From the NCBI GenBank assembly GCA_007126095.1, contig SLBZ01000058.1, positions 1 through 64,000 on the forward strand: DNA of 64,000 nucleotides, written 5' to 3'. Source of the DNA: Aquisalimonas sp. GTDB taxonomy: Bacteria > Pseudomonadota > Gammaproteobacteria > Nitrococcales > Aquisalimonadaceae. Made by a program: the position numbers and the translations under genes. Shown one piece after another: positions 44,898-54,238 of the stretch. Numbering within the stretch: the first letter of the stretch is position 1; every line of letters starts with the position of its first letter. The notes beneath the pieces are model-generated. The model made no database searches, had not been told where the DNA came from, and saw only the letters and a list, made by a program, of their open reading frames with translations.

Positions 44898-45926
44898 TCA
44901 GTCTCGCCCCTGCAGGCGCTCCCACAGGGCCCTGGCGGTGGCGCGATCCCGGTCGCCCTCCACTTCCAGGCTCAGGGTTTCGATGTCCACCGGGCCGTCG
45001 GGGCCCTCCGGGGCGATGATGCGGTAGGTGAACACGTGCGGCCGATCGTCCCCGATCCACTCGAAGGCCTGCCCGTAGCGCAGGTCCCGGAACAGGAGTT
45101 CCCCGTCGTGTTCCGCCATCTGGTAGTAGCCCTCGGAGACCTGCAGCAGATCCTGAACCACCGGCGCGTCACGATAGGGCGCCAGCAGCTCCGCGCGCCG
45201 TTCAAAGTGAATGAATGTCTCCGGCGGACCGTCATCCAGACGCGAGTGGAAACCGACCCAGTAGCCGTCGTCGACCTCGGCGATCCCGCGCCAGAGCACG
45301 TTGTTGAACACCGTCGGCTTGACGAACAGGCGCTCGTGTTCGATGCCGGCCCGCTCAAGACCCGTCTCGAACACGGTGGTCACCCACCACTTGTGGGCGA
45401 GCGTGAACACCAGGTATGCACTGGACAACGCCACGCCCACCCAGGCGAGCACACTCCGCCAGCGGGAGTGCTCGCGGAAGAACACCAACGCCGGCACGGC
45501 GAGCAGCAACGGCAGAGTGTAGAGCGGATCGATCACCGAGATGCTGGCGAGCGCCACCGCATGGTCGCTGAACGGCAGGAACAGTTGAATGCCGTAGGAC
45601 GTGAAGGCGTCGATGACCAGGTGGCTCAGCAACACCAGCCAGACCATCAGCGACCACCCCTGCCAGCCCACGCCGCGGCTCCGATGGATACGCGCCAGCA
45701 GCCAGCCGAGCAACGGCGCCAGCAGGGTCACGAACAGCAGGGAATGGGTAATGCCGCGGTGGAAAGTGAGTGCCGCGGCGTCTCCCATCAGCTCACCGAT
45801 AGGGACATCCACATCCGGCACCAGCGCAACGGCCGCGCCCCAGGCCACCGCCACGTTGCCTGCACGACGCCCCAGAGCGAGCTGGCCAATGGCGCCACCA
45901 ATCAACAGGTGGGAGACGGTATCCAT
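44898..45926 (-). CDS. Inner-membrane metal-dependent hydrolase-like protein (YdjM/DUF457 family)
   Basis: 342 residues. The N-terminus MDTVSHLLIGGAIGQLALG and the ALVPDVDVPIGELMG, FHRGITHSLLF segments are the family signature; HRGITHS carries conserved His residues. At least four hydrophobic helices (about 50-100, 125-190) precede a soluble C-terminal half of about 140 residues. In the LexA-binding, membrane-bound hydrolase family the activity is not settled. Its 3' end is close to the TetR gene, 75 bases upstream of it. Confidence 0.85.
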   Translation of the reverse strand: MDTVSHLLIGGAIGQLALGRRAGNVAVAWGAAVALVPDVDVPIGELMGDAAALTFHRGITHSLLFVTLLAPLLGWLLARIHRSRGVGWQGWSLMVWLVLLSHLVIDAFTSYGIQLFLPFSDHAVALASISVIDPLYTLPLLLAVPALVFFREHSRWRSVLAWVGVALSSAYLVFTLAHKWWVTTVFETGLERAGIEHERLFVKPTVFNNVLWRGIAEVDDGYWVGFHSRLDDGPPETFIHFERRAELLAPYRDAPVVQDLLQVSEGYYQMAEHDGELLFRDLRYGQAFEWIGDDRPHVFTYRIIAPEGPDGPVDIETLSLEVEGDRDRATARALWERLQGRD

Positions 45927-46166
45927 TCAGCCTCCAGCCGCCACGACAATCGCCGCAGGTAACCTGAACACGTTGCCCGGCGCCCGAAGCGCCCCCGCCA
46001 GCCCACCCCCCTTCAGGAGCGCGGCCCGGTCGTATGCGTTCGCATCCAGTGTCGCGGTATCCAGCAGCATCGACATCCCCTCCATCGATCGGTGTCGACG
46101 CTATTGTCCATGAGGCCCACGACCCTTGCTACCGGCGGTATAATCGCCGCGGCAACAGGAGCCCCC

Positions 46167-47477
46167 ATGTCCGTTCCACATCCCGAACCATTCCGCCGCC
46201 GCCGTCTGGCAGGCTGGCTGCTGGCCTGTACCGCCGTGTTCACGGTGGTCACTGCCATGACGGCGGCGGAATGGCGCATGGCTGCCGGCATCACTGCCTG
46301 GATCGCATGCCTGCTGGTGCTGCCGGACATAGCCCGGCGCTCGCGCTGGCAGAGCGGCGCGCTGATGGCGCTCGGCGCGGGCGGCATGCTCTGGGGGCTG
46401 TTCCAGGGGGAGGCCATCCAGTGGCAGCGCGCCGTGGCCGCAAATACCGGCCTGATCTCGCTGCTGATCGGCGTCAGCTTTCTGCAGCTGGTGGCAATGC
46501 CCCGTCGCGCCGCCACCACGGCCCTGCCCACGGGCCCCGATGCCTACCGCAACACGCAGATCGGGGTGCAGCTCTTCGGCTCGGTGATCAATCTGTCCAC
46601 CGTCTTCATCGTGGGTGACCGCCTGACCCGGGATCAGAGCATGGACCGCCGGCTCACCATTCTGCTCACTCGCAGCTTCTCCGTTGCAGCGTTCTGGTCG
46701 CCCTTCTTCGCGTCCATGGCCGCCGCACTGGCGTTCGCGCCGGACGCCAGCATCGGCCACCTGATCGCGACCGGGCTGCCGCTGGCCACGGCGGCGCTGC
46801 TGGGCACCTATCTCCTGGAAGGGCGCAAGGTGGATCACCGGTTCCAGGGTTACCCCATCCGTTACGACAGCCTGGCACTGCCCGGTCTACTGGCGGTCAC
46901 CGTTCTGGTGGTTCACGCCTTTTACCCGGAGGTCTCGGTCATCGCCCTGATTACGCTGCTGGGCCCCATGATCACCATGGCGGCCCTGATTCCCCGAGGG
47001 CGGTCAGGACGGCGGGCGCTGAAACAACAGGTGGAAGAAAACCTCCCGAGCATGGGCAACGAACTGTCACTGTTCCTGGCAGCGGGCGTGCTTGCGGCGG
47101 GACTGGGCAGTGTACTGGCAACGACGCAGGGGTGGCTGCCCTTCCAGGCATTCGGCGCAGTGGAGGCATGGCTGACGCTGGTCGCCATGATCGGACTGGC
47201 CATGGTCGGCGTCCACCCGGTGATCAGTGTGGCGACGTTCGGCACCATGCTGGAGCCGCTCAATCCGGACCACAGCCTGCTGGCCGCCACCTTTCTCGCG
47301 GGATGGGCGCTCGGCGTGTGCGTCAGCCCGCTCTCCGGGCTCACCCTCGCGTTCCAGGGGCGCTACGGCGTCGACGGCACCCGCATCACCCGCTGGAACC
47401 TCGGCTACACGGCGTGGATGCTGGGCCTTTGCGCCGTGTCGCTCACGCTGCTCGCCATGTGGACGGGAGCGAACTGA
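46167..47477 (+). CDS. Polytopic membrane transporter of unknown specificity
   Basis: 436 residues from the ATG opening MSVPHPEPFRRR (AGGAG upstream), with about 11-12 hydrophobic helices. QIGVQLFGSVINLSTVFIVGDRL and FWSPFFASMAAALAFAPDASIG contain polar residues within membrane segments; PVISVATFGTMLEPLNPDHSLL and SPLSGLTLAFQGRYGV form the mirrored later half. This hairpin-like arrangement resembles ion-transporter superfamily (CitMHS/TRAP/DASS-like) proteins. I do not recognise the substrate. The stop abuts that of the next, convergent gene with no gap. Confidence 0.75.
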   Translation: MSVPHPEPFRRRRLAGWLLACTAVFTVVTAMTAAEWRMAAGITAWIACLLVLPDIARRSRWQSGALMALGAGGMLWGLFQGEAIQWQRAVAANTGLISLLIGVSFLQLVAMPRRAATTALPTGPDAYRNTQIGVQLFGSVINLSTVFIVGDRLTRDQSMDRRLTILLTRSFSVAAFWSPFFASMAAALAFAPDASIGHLIATGLPLATAALLGTYLLEGRKVDHRFQGYPIRYDSLALPGLLAVTVLVVHAFYPEVSVIALITLLGPMITMAALIPRGRSGRRALKQQVEENLPSMGNELSLFLAAGVLAAGLGSVLATTQGWLPFQAFGAVEAWLTLVAMIGLAMVGVHPVISVATFGTMLEPLNPDHSLLAATFLAGWALGVCVSPLSGLTLAFQGRYGVDGTRITRWNLGYTAWMLGLCAVSLTLLAMWTGAN

Positions 47478-47828
47478 TCAGGCGGCGATACTCATGAAGA
47501 ACGGCGCGTAGGCAATGACGAGCACCAGCGCCACGAGCAGTTCGGAGCGAATGATGACCCGCAGGCGGGCGATCTCATCGGGGGTGCTGTCGCTCATCCA
47601 GACGCGGGACATGAGGGCATCCAGCAGCAGGCCGACCAGGAACAGCGGGGCCAGGGTGGGCATCACCACCGTCTCCACGAACCCCATGCCTTCGTAGACA
47701 GTGCGAACATCGCCGCCGGGCGCCATAATCATGACGAAGACCGAACCGATCAGTAGCGCCACGCGCAGCACTCCCAGTTGCCGGAAGTAGCCGCCGACGA
47801 CGGTGCCGAATGCCTGTACGTAAGCCAT
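47478..47828 (-). CDS. Small inner-membrane protein, unknown
   Basis: 116 residues from the ATG opening MAYVQAFGTVVGGYF, after a GGAAGG site. Three hydrophobic helices (about 20-40, 50-68, 92-112) and a short charged loop (SDSTPDEIARLRVIIRSE). No recognised motif. Convergent with, and directly abutting, the transporter gene. Confidence 0.7.
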   Translation of the reverse strand: MAYVQAFGTVVGGYFRQLGVLRVALLIGSVFVMIMAPGGDVRTVYEGMGFVETVVMPTLAPLFLVGLLLDALMSRVWMSDSTPDEIARLRVIIRSELLVALVLVIAYAPFFMSIAA

Positions 47829-47901
47829 TTGCAGACCTTCCACTGCTGCGGAGAAACGACGCGGGATTATACCAGCCCGGCCACCCCGGGGCACCGCCGT
47901 T

Positions 47902-48435
47902 TCATCCCGCTCTCAGCACGTCATCGAATGCGTGCTGATCCACCTCCGAGAAGAAGACGAACCGGATCAGCCGCGGCGGCTCGCTGAGGGTCTCCAGCAT
48001 ATCCTCAACGGCCTGCACCGCGACGACCGCAGCCTCGCGGAACGGATAACCGAACGCGCCGGTGGACAGCGCCGGAAATCCAACGGACTGGATATCATAT
48101 TGCGCGGTCAGTTTCAGGGCATTCCGATAGCAGTCCGCCAGCAGCGTGTCCGCCGGTTCGTCGATTCCGAAACGGGGCCCAAGACAGTGGATGATCCAGC
48201 GATTGGGCATGCCGAAGGCCGGCGTCACCACCGCCTGCCCGGGCGAAATGGGCGCCAGCGGTCGACATGCGTCCATGAGCTCCGCCCCCGCCGCACGGTG
48301 AATCGCCCCGGCCACTCCGCCACCGGGCATCAACTGGGCGTTGGCGGCATTCACCACGGCATCCAGATCATCCTGCCGGGTAATGTCGCCGGTAACGGTC
48401 TCGATTCGCGTTGTGTCATCGACCATGGCCGGCAC
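47902..48435 (-). CDS. Macro-domain protein, O-acetyl-ADP-ribose deacetylase-like
   Basis: 177 residues covering a complete macro domain. ADP-ribose contacts: VVNAANAQLMPGGGVAGAIHRAAG, followed by GFPALSTGAFGYPFREAAVVA. This matches YmdB/MacroD-type enzymes. These remove ADP-ribose or deacetylate O-acetyl-ADP-ribose. It ends with VFFSEVDQHAFDDVL, a typical final strand. The starts at 48435 and three codons on are both plausible. Confidence 0.92.
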   Translation of the reverse strand: MPAMVDDTTRIETVTGDITRQDDLDAVVNAANAQLMPGGGVAGAIHRAAGAELMDACRPLAPISPGQAVVTPAFGMPNRWIIHCLGPRFGIDEPADTLLADCYRNALKLTAQYDIQSVGFPALSTGAFGYPFREAAVVAVQAVEDMLETLSEPPRLIRFVFFSEVDQHAFDDVLRAG

Positions 48436-48503
48436 CCTCTCGTGACCGCACTTGCGCGTGCTCAGAATAACAACCCGCTGTCACGCTGTCGTGGGCAAGA
48501 TGC

Positions 48504-49187
48504 TCACGGGCGCAGCAGCCGCAGCCATAGCCAGACGTTCAGCATGCTCATGGCGGCCGCGGCCACGTAAGTCAGCGCGGCCGCCTGCAGAATCCGGCGT
48601 GCGTGGGGGCGATCCTCGGGATGTAGATACCCTGCCTCCAGCAACGGCATGGCCCGGCGGAAGCTGGCGTCGAATTCCGTGGGCAGCGTCACCAGATGAA
48701 CCAGCACGCCCATGGCAAGACCCGCCACCCCGAGGGCCGCAGCTGGCAGCAGCAGTGCGGGCGACCGGCTTACCGCCAGGATCAGCGGCAACCCGAGGAG
48801 TAACCCGGCCCCAAGGCGCTGCCCGGCAGTGGCCCAGCGCACCATGTGTGTACGCCAGTGCAGCGGCCGGTAACCGATGGCATCCTGGACGGCGTGACCA
48901 ACCTCGTGCGCCGCCACGGTCACCGCGGTCAGCGACCGCCCCGCGTAGTTCTCCTCGCTCAGCCTGATACGCCGCTGCAGCGGATCGTAATGGTCGCCCC
49001 GGGTCGTCTGCTCCACCTGTACCTGGGGCAGCTCCAGGCGCTGCAGCAGGTCGCGGGCCAGCTCCGCACCGGTCATGCGGTAGCGGGAATCAGGCGTGCG
49101 ATAACGCTGCATCACCCGGCGCACCCACAGTCCGGGCATACCCGCGGCAACAACAATGATGGCGCCGAGCACCAGCAGAGGGATCAT
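48504..49187 (-). CDS. YugP-like membrane zinc metallopeptidase
   Basis: 227 residues. The zinc motif is HEVGHAVQDA (His-Glu-x-x-His), with the third ligand expected in the downstream PTEFDASFRRA segment (the conserved Glu is in TLPTEFDAS). N-terminal helix about 2-22 and two C-terminal helices, as in YugP-family proteins. The substrate is unknown. It is divergent from the ProQ-like gene, 190 bases apart. Confidence 0.88.
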   Translation of the reverse strand: MIPLLVLGAIIVVAAGMPGLWVRRVMQRYRTPDSRYRMTGAELARDLLQRLELPQVQVEQTTRGDHYDPLQRRIRLSEENYAGRSLTAVTVAAHEVGHAVQDAIGYRPLHWRTHMVRWATAGQRLGAGLLLGLPLILAVSRSPALLLPAAALGVAGLAMGVLVHLVTLPTEFDASFRRAMPLLEAGYLHPEDRPHARRILQAAALTYVAAAAMSMLNVWLWLRLLRP

Positions 49188-49376
49188 CAGGGACTCATCC
49201 GGACGCTATGGACACTCACTCAAGGGCCGATGACGCGCTCCAGCGCCCGACTTGCACGCTGGCAATACGCCTGAGAAGGTTAGTAGCATACCCGCCAGCA
49301 GCAGTGTACGTCAGTGGACGGGCGCATCAGGATCGCGCCGTGCTGGCAGGGCAGCCCCGGGCAACAGGACACACGC

Positions 49377-49841
49377 ATGGCGACCAGTGAAACCCAGAAA
49401 CGGCAGCGGGCCGAGCGCACGCGCGCCTTCCTCGACCACCTCATCGAACAGTACCCCGACTGCTTCACCAGAGACCGGGAGCAGATTCGCCCCCTGGCCA
49501 TCGGCATTCAGAAGTCGCTGCGCGAGGCTCTGGCCCACAACCCCGAGACACAGGACACCCCGGGCTGGCTGGTGCGCCAGGCCCTGGCTCTGTACACGCG
49601 CTCCCCTGCCTACCTGGACGCCACCATTGCACGCCGCAACCGCATTCATCTGGATGGCAGCGATGCGGGCGAAGTCAGCGATGAAGCGGTCAATTACGCC
49701 CGCGAGCGGCGGGACGAACAGAAGCAGCGCCGGGCTGCCAAACGCAAACAGCACGCCAGGGCGGCGAAGCCACGCAAGCCGACGGCCGAGGAACGCAAGC
49801 AGCAGAAACTTGAGGCGCTGGCACGCAAGTTCAACGCCTGA
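49377..49841 (+). CDS. ProQ/FinO-family RNA chaperone
   Basis: 154 residues from the ATG opening MATSETQKRQR. The ProQ/FinO domain is visible: FLDHLIEQYPDCFTRDREQIRPLAIGIQKSLREAL, TPGWLVRQALALYTRSPAYLDATIARRNRIHLDG. A basic Arg/Lys-rich C-terminus (RDEQKQRRAAKRKQHARAAKPRK, a region of about 23 residues) follows. These proteins bind structured RNA 3' ends and stabilise sRNAs and mRNAs. No E. coli ProQ-type C-terminal Tudor-like domain is present, so this is a short FinO-domain form. Confidence 0.9.
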   Translation: MATSETQKRQRAERTRAFLDHLIEQYPDCFTRDREQIRPLAIGIQKSLREALAHNPETQDTPGWLVRQALALYTRSPAYLDATIARRNRIHLDGSDAGEVSDEAVNYARERRDEQKQRRAAKRKQHARAAKPRKPTAEERKQQKLEALARKFNA

Positions 49842-49985
49842 GCGCCACGCCGATCCGGGGGTGAACACATGGCCGCGAGCGCGGTCAAATCGCGAGCCCG
49901 GTGGTCGGCGGGCTTCCGGGGGCCAGCGTCGTACCGGTGACTTCCTTTCTTAAGACGGCGACGATTCCACAGGCATGGGTGGTCA

Positions 49986-51173
49986 ATGAAGCAATTCGGA
50001 TCGGTGGGCGTCGTGCTTGCTCTCGGTCTCGCACTGGGTGCACTGATCTGGTACACGGGCGGCGACGACTCCCCCGCCAGGACACCGGGCGAAGCCCGCG
50101 GCGTGCCCGTCGAGGTGGTGGCGGTCGAACAGCGCGACCTCACCGAACGTGCCCGGTTCAGTGGCTCCCTGATGGCCGCCACCCGCGTCGGCATCGCTCC
50201 CCGGATAACGGGGCGGCTGGATTATCTGCACGTGGACCTCGGCGACGTGGTGGAATCGGGGGAGATTCTCGCCGAGCTGGACGACGAGGAATTCCGCCAG
50301 GAACTGGCCCAGGTGCGCGCCGAGTTGCTGGTCGCCCGGGCCAGCACCAACGAGGCGGAGGCTGCGCTTGCGGCGGCGGAGCGACGCCTGCGCCGGACCC
50401 GCGAGCTGCGTGAGCAGCGCGTCGCCTCCGAGTCGGAACTGGAAGCGGCGGAGACCGAACTGCAAGCGGAACGCGCCCGCCTGGAACTGGCCCAGGCCCA
50501 GGTCAGCCAGCGCGAGGCCGCGGTGCGGGCCGCGGAGATCCGCCTGGGCTACTCGCGCATCCGCGCCGACCGGGTCGGCGACGGCGCCACGCGGCTGGTC
50601 GCCGAGCGGCTCGCCGACCCCGGCACCATTGTCCAGGCCAACGAACCGATTCTCACACTGGTGGATCTCGATCCCCTGCGCGGCGTCGTGTTCGCCACGG
50701 AGCGCGAGTATGCGCGACTGCAGCGGGGGCAGACGGTTCTGCTGCGCAGCGACGCCCACCCCGATGAGACGTTCGAGGGCCGAGTGGCGCGCATCGCCCC
50801 GGTATTCGGCGAGGATTCCCGGCAGGCGCGGGTGGAGATCGAGATCCCGAACCCCGACCACCGCCTGCGCCCGGGCATGTTCGTGGATGCCCGGGTCATC
50901 ACCGGTTCACGGGAGCAGGCGACCACCGTACCGGCCGGCGCGCTGCTGGAGCGCGACGGCACCCGGGGAGTGTTCCGCCTGGAACGGGACGACGACCGCT
51001 ACCGCGCCCGGTTCGTGCCGGTCACCACGGGGGTGCGTGACGGTCAGTGGGTGGAGGTGCAGGACCCGGACCTGGATGGCCGCGTGGTCACCCTGGGTCG
51101 GCATCTGCTGACCGACGGCACGCCGGTACAGGTCGCTGAAGAGCCCGCGGCGACGGCGGAGCACACTCCGTGA
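49986..51173 (+). CDS. RND efflux periplasmic adaptor (membrane fusion protein)
   Basis: 395 residues. N-terminal anchor (about 7-24), then lipoyl/hairpin/beta-barrel modules. ITGRLDYLHVDLGDVVESGEILAELDD is the first lipoyl half, followed by the coiled-coil hairpin RRTRELREQRVASESELEAAETELQAERARLELAQA (described as residues about 135-170) and DPGTIVQANEPILTLVDLDPL. Links the RND pump to TolC. The stop overlaps the pump gene's GTG start by four bases. Confidence 0.92.
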   Translation: MKQFGSVGVVLALGLALGALIWYTGGDDSPARTPGEARGVPVEVVAVEQRDLTERARFSGSLMAATRVGIAPRITGRLDYLHVDLGDVVESGEILAELDDEEFRQELAQVRAELLVARASTNEAEAALAAAERRLRRTRELREQRVASESELEAAETELQAERARLELAQAQVSQREAAVRAAEIRLGYSRIRADRVGDGATRLVAERLADPGTIVQANEPILTLVDLDPLRGVVFATEREYARLQRGQTVLLRSDAHPDETFEGRVARIAPVFGEDSRQARVEIEIPNPDHRLRPGMFVDARVITGSREQATTVPAGALLERDGTRGVFRLERDDDRYRARFVPVTTGVRDGQWVEVQDPDLDGRVVTLGRHLLTDGTPVQVAEEPAATAEHTP

Positions 51174-54100
51174 ACCTGGCCGGTTTCACCGTCCGGCGCC
51201 CGGTACTCACGCTCATGGTCACGCTGATCAGTGTGACCATCGGCGTGATGGCCCTGAGCCGGCTGCCCATCGACCTGCTGCCGGATATCACCTACCCCAC
51301 CATCACGGTCACCACCGAGTACCCCAATGCCGGGCCCGAGGAGGTCGAGCAGCTCATCACCCGCCCGGTGGAAGAAGCCGTCGGTGCCGTGGAAGGGGTC
51401 GAAGAGATCAGCTCCACCTCCACCGAGGGCAGCAGCAATGTGCGTATCGCCTTCGGCTGGGGCACGAATCTGGAAGAGGCCTCCAACGACATCCGCGACC
51501 GCCTGGAGCGCATCATCAACGCCCTGCCCGATGATGCCGACCGGCCGCGGGTGCGCAAGTTCGACGCCGCCGACACGCCGATTCTCCTGATCGGTGTCGC
51601 CGCGCCACTCGACCCCATCGAGCTGCGGCAACTGGTGGACGACCGGATCCGGCCGCGACTGGAGCGCCAGAGCGGCGTGGCCGCGGTGGACGTCTGGGGC
51701 GGACTGGAGCGGGAGATCCGGGTGGACGTGCAGCCGGAGCGGATGCAGGCCCTGGGGCTGGACCTGCAGGACGTGCGCGACGCCATCCGCGACGCCAACG
51801 TGATCGTCCCGGGCGGCGACATCATGGACGGGCTGTTCGAGATCCGCATCCGGACACCGGGGGAATTTCGCAGCCTGGACGACATCACGGCGACGGTAAT
51901 CGACGTGCGCAACGGCGCCCCGGTGACCATCGGTCAGGTGGCCGACGTGCAGGACACCCACCAGCGGGTGACGCGCATCATCCGCATCAACGACGATCCC
52001 GGCCTGCGGCTGGCCGTGCGCAAGCAGTCGGACGCCAACACCGTGGAGGTGGCGCGCAACGTCAACGCCGAAATCGAGCGTCTGGGACGGGACTACCCGC
52101 AGCTCCAGATCGTGCCGGCAGTGGACAACGCCGTGTTCATCCAGCGCTCCATCGACAACGTCAGCCGCTCCATCCTCTACGGCGGCAGCCTGGCGGTGCT
52201 GGTGCTGCTGTTCTTCCTGCGCAACATCCCGTCCACGCTGGTGGCGGCCACCGCCATCCCGGTCTCCGTGATCACGACCTTCGCGCTGATCTACTTCGGC
52301 GGCTTCACCCTCAACCTCATGACCCTGGGCGGGCTGGCGCTGGGGGTCGGCCTGATGGTGGACAACGCCATCGTGGTCATCGAGAACATCACACGCCGCC
52401 GCCGCGATCTGGGCGAGGCGCAGAGCGCCGCGGCCGTCGCCGGCACGGGTGATGTGGCTGCCGCCATCATCGCCAGCACGCTCACCACGCTGGCCATCTT
52501 TCTGCCCATGTTCTTCGCCCAGGAGCTGGCCGGCGTACTGTTCCGGCAGCTGGCCTTCGTGGTGGCGTTCGCCCTGTTCTGCTCCCTGCTGGTGGCCCTG
52601 ACCCTGGTGCCCATGCTCATGGCCCGCCCGTGGGTGGAACTGGCAACGGCGCCGGGGATCTTCGCGCCCCTGGCCAACGGCTGCGGGCGCCTGATCGCGG
52701 GCCTCGAACGCGGCTACCTGCGCACCCTGGAGTGGGTGCTCGGCAACCGCGCCGCAGTGCTGCTGGGCGCCGTCATCCTGTTCGCTGCCGCCATCGCGGT
52801 GGTGCCGCGCCTCGGCACGGAGTTCATGCCTGCCACCGACGACGGCGAGGTGCGCGTGAGCTTCGAAATGGAGCCGGGCACCCGCCTGGAGGTGATCGAC
52901 GAACAGGTCCAGCGGGCCGAGGCGATCATCCATGCGGCCGTACCGGAGATCGAGAACACGGTCGTGAGCGTGGGCTCGTCCACCTTCCGCGCCAGCTCCC
53001 CGGCCCGGGCCGACATCACCATGAGCCTCGTCCCCCTGGCGGAGCGCAGCCGCAGCAGTGAAGACATCGCCACTGACCTGCGCCGCCGCCTCACCGACAC
53101 CGCCGGCGCCACGGTGCGCGTGCGTGCCAGCCAGGGCATGGTGTTCAGGCGCCTGGGCGGAGGCGGCGAGGAGCAGCTGGAGATCGACATCCAGGGGTTC
53201 GAGCTGGAGACCCTGGACGCCGTGGCCCGGGAGGTAGCCGACCGCCTGGAGGATGTGGCGGGCATCACCGACATCGCCCTGGCCCGGGAAGACGGCACGC
53301 CCCAGGAACTGGTGCGGGTCAACCGCGAACGCGCGGCAGACCTGGGCCTGAGTGTCGGCCGCGTGGCCCGCACCATCGAAACGGCCCTGGGCGGAAGCAC
53401 CACCGGCCAGTTCCGTGACGGCGGCAGCGAACACCCGATCCGCGTCCAGCTTCAGGACGCCCGGCGCATGAGCACCGACGACCTGCTGGCCCTGAGCATC
53501 CCGGGCCCCGACGGCGGCAACATCGCGCTGCGCAACGTCGTCACCCTGGAGCCTTCGGAGGGGCCGATCCAGATCTTCCGCAAGGAACAGCAGCGCCTGA
53601 ACACCGTCTCCGCCAACGTCTCGGAACGCGACCTAGGGTCGGTGGTGGCGGATGCCCGCGCGGCCCTGGCCGACATGCCCCTGCCGCGCGGCGTGGACAT
53701 CACCTTCGCGGGCGATTACGAGGAGCAGGAGGCGGCGTTCTCCGAACTAGGCCTGTCCATGCTGCTGGCCATCGCCCTGGTCTACATGGTGCTGGCGAGC
53801 CTGTATGAATCGTTCCGGGACCCGCTGATCGTCATGGGCGCCGTCCCCATGGCCGCCATCGGCGTAGTGGGCCTGCTGCTCGCCACCGGCACCACACTGA
53901 ACACCCAGTCGCTGATCGGCTGTATCATGCTGGTGGGCATCGCCGTGAACAACGCCATCCTGCTGGTGGACCAGAGCGCGCGCCTGCGGACCCACGACGG
54001 CTTCGCCGTGGGCGCCGCGGTGCGGGAAGCGGCGCGGCGGCGCCTGCGGCCCATTCTCATGACGTCGCTGACCACCATTCTCGCCCTACTGCCCCTGGCG

Positions 54101-54238
54101 CTGGGTATCGGTGAAGGCGGCGAAGCCCAGGCGCCCATGGCCCGTGCCGTCATCGGCGGACTGCTGAGTTCCACCGCCATCGCGCTGTTCGTCATTCCCG
54201 TGCTCTACACCCTGTTCCATCGGGAGCATCGCCCATGA
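51170..54238 (+). CDS. RND multidrug efflux pump (HAE1 family)
   Basis: 1022 residues, complete RND architecture: helix 1 in the N-terminus, periplasmic porter and docking domains, helices 2-6, second periplasmic loop, helices 8-12. Starts with GTG inside the GTGA overlap with the adaptor. Helix 4 carries VGLMVDNAIVVIEN with Asp398 followed by Asn399, where AcrB has Asp407-Asp408; helix 10 has GIAVNNAILLVDQ with Asn927 where AcrB has Lys940. These differences occur in the VDN/VNN branch of the family. Substrate unknown. Confidence 0.93.
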   Translation: MNLAGFTVRRPVLTLMVTLISVTIGVMALSRLPIDLLPDITYPTITVTTEYPNAGPEEVEQLITRPVEEAVGAVEGVEEISSTSTEGSSNVRIAFGWGTNLEEASNDIRDRLERIINALPDDADRPRVRKFDAADTPILLIGVAAPLDPIELRQLVDDRIRPRLERQSGVAAVDVWGGLEREIRVDVQPERMQALGLDLQDVRDAIRDANVIVPGGDIMDGLFEIRIRTPGEFRSLDDITATVIDVRNGAPVTIGQVADVQDTHQRVTRIIRINDDPGLRLAVRKQSDANTVEVARNVNAEIERLGRDYPQLQIVPAVDNAVFIQRSIDNVSRSILYGGSLAVLVLLFFLRNIPSTLVAATAIPVSVITTFALIYFGGFTLNLMTLGGLALGVGLMVDNAIVVIENITRRRRDLGEAQSAAAVAGTGDVAAAIIASTLTTLAIFLPMFFAQELAGVLFRQLAFVVAFALFCSLLVALTLVPMLMARPWVELATAPGIFAPLANGCGRLIAGLERGYLRTLEWVLGNRAAVLLGAVILFAAAIAVVPRLGTEFMPATDDGEVRVSFEMEPGTRLEVIDEQVQRAEAIIHAAVPEIENTVVSVGSSTFRASSPARADITMSLVPLAERSRSSEDIATDLRRRLTDTAGATVRVRASQGMVFRRLGGGGEEQLEIDIQGFELETLDAVAREVADRLEDVAGITDIALAREDGTPQELVRVNRERAADLGLSVGRVARTIETALGGSTTGQFRDGGSEHPIRVQLQDARRMSTDDLLALSIPGPDGGNIALRNVVTLEPSEGPIQIFRKEQQRLNTVSANVSERDLGSVVADARAALADMPLPRGVDITFAGDYEEQEAAFSELGLSMLLAIALVYMVLASLYESFRDPLIVMGAVPMAAIGVVGLLLATGTTLNTQSLIGCIMLVGIAVNNAILLVDQSARLRTHDGFAVGAAVREAARRRLRPILMTSLTTILALLPLALGIGEGGEAQAPMARAVIGGLLSSTAIALFVIPVLYTLFHREHRP

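Noticed and set aside
51044..53434. 796-codon minus-strand frame opposite the RND pump
   Set aside because: Shadow frame; the plus strand encodes conserved RND motifs.
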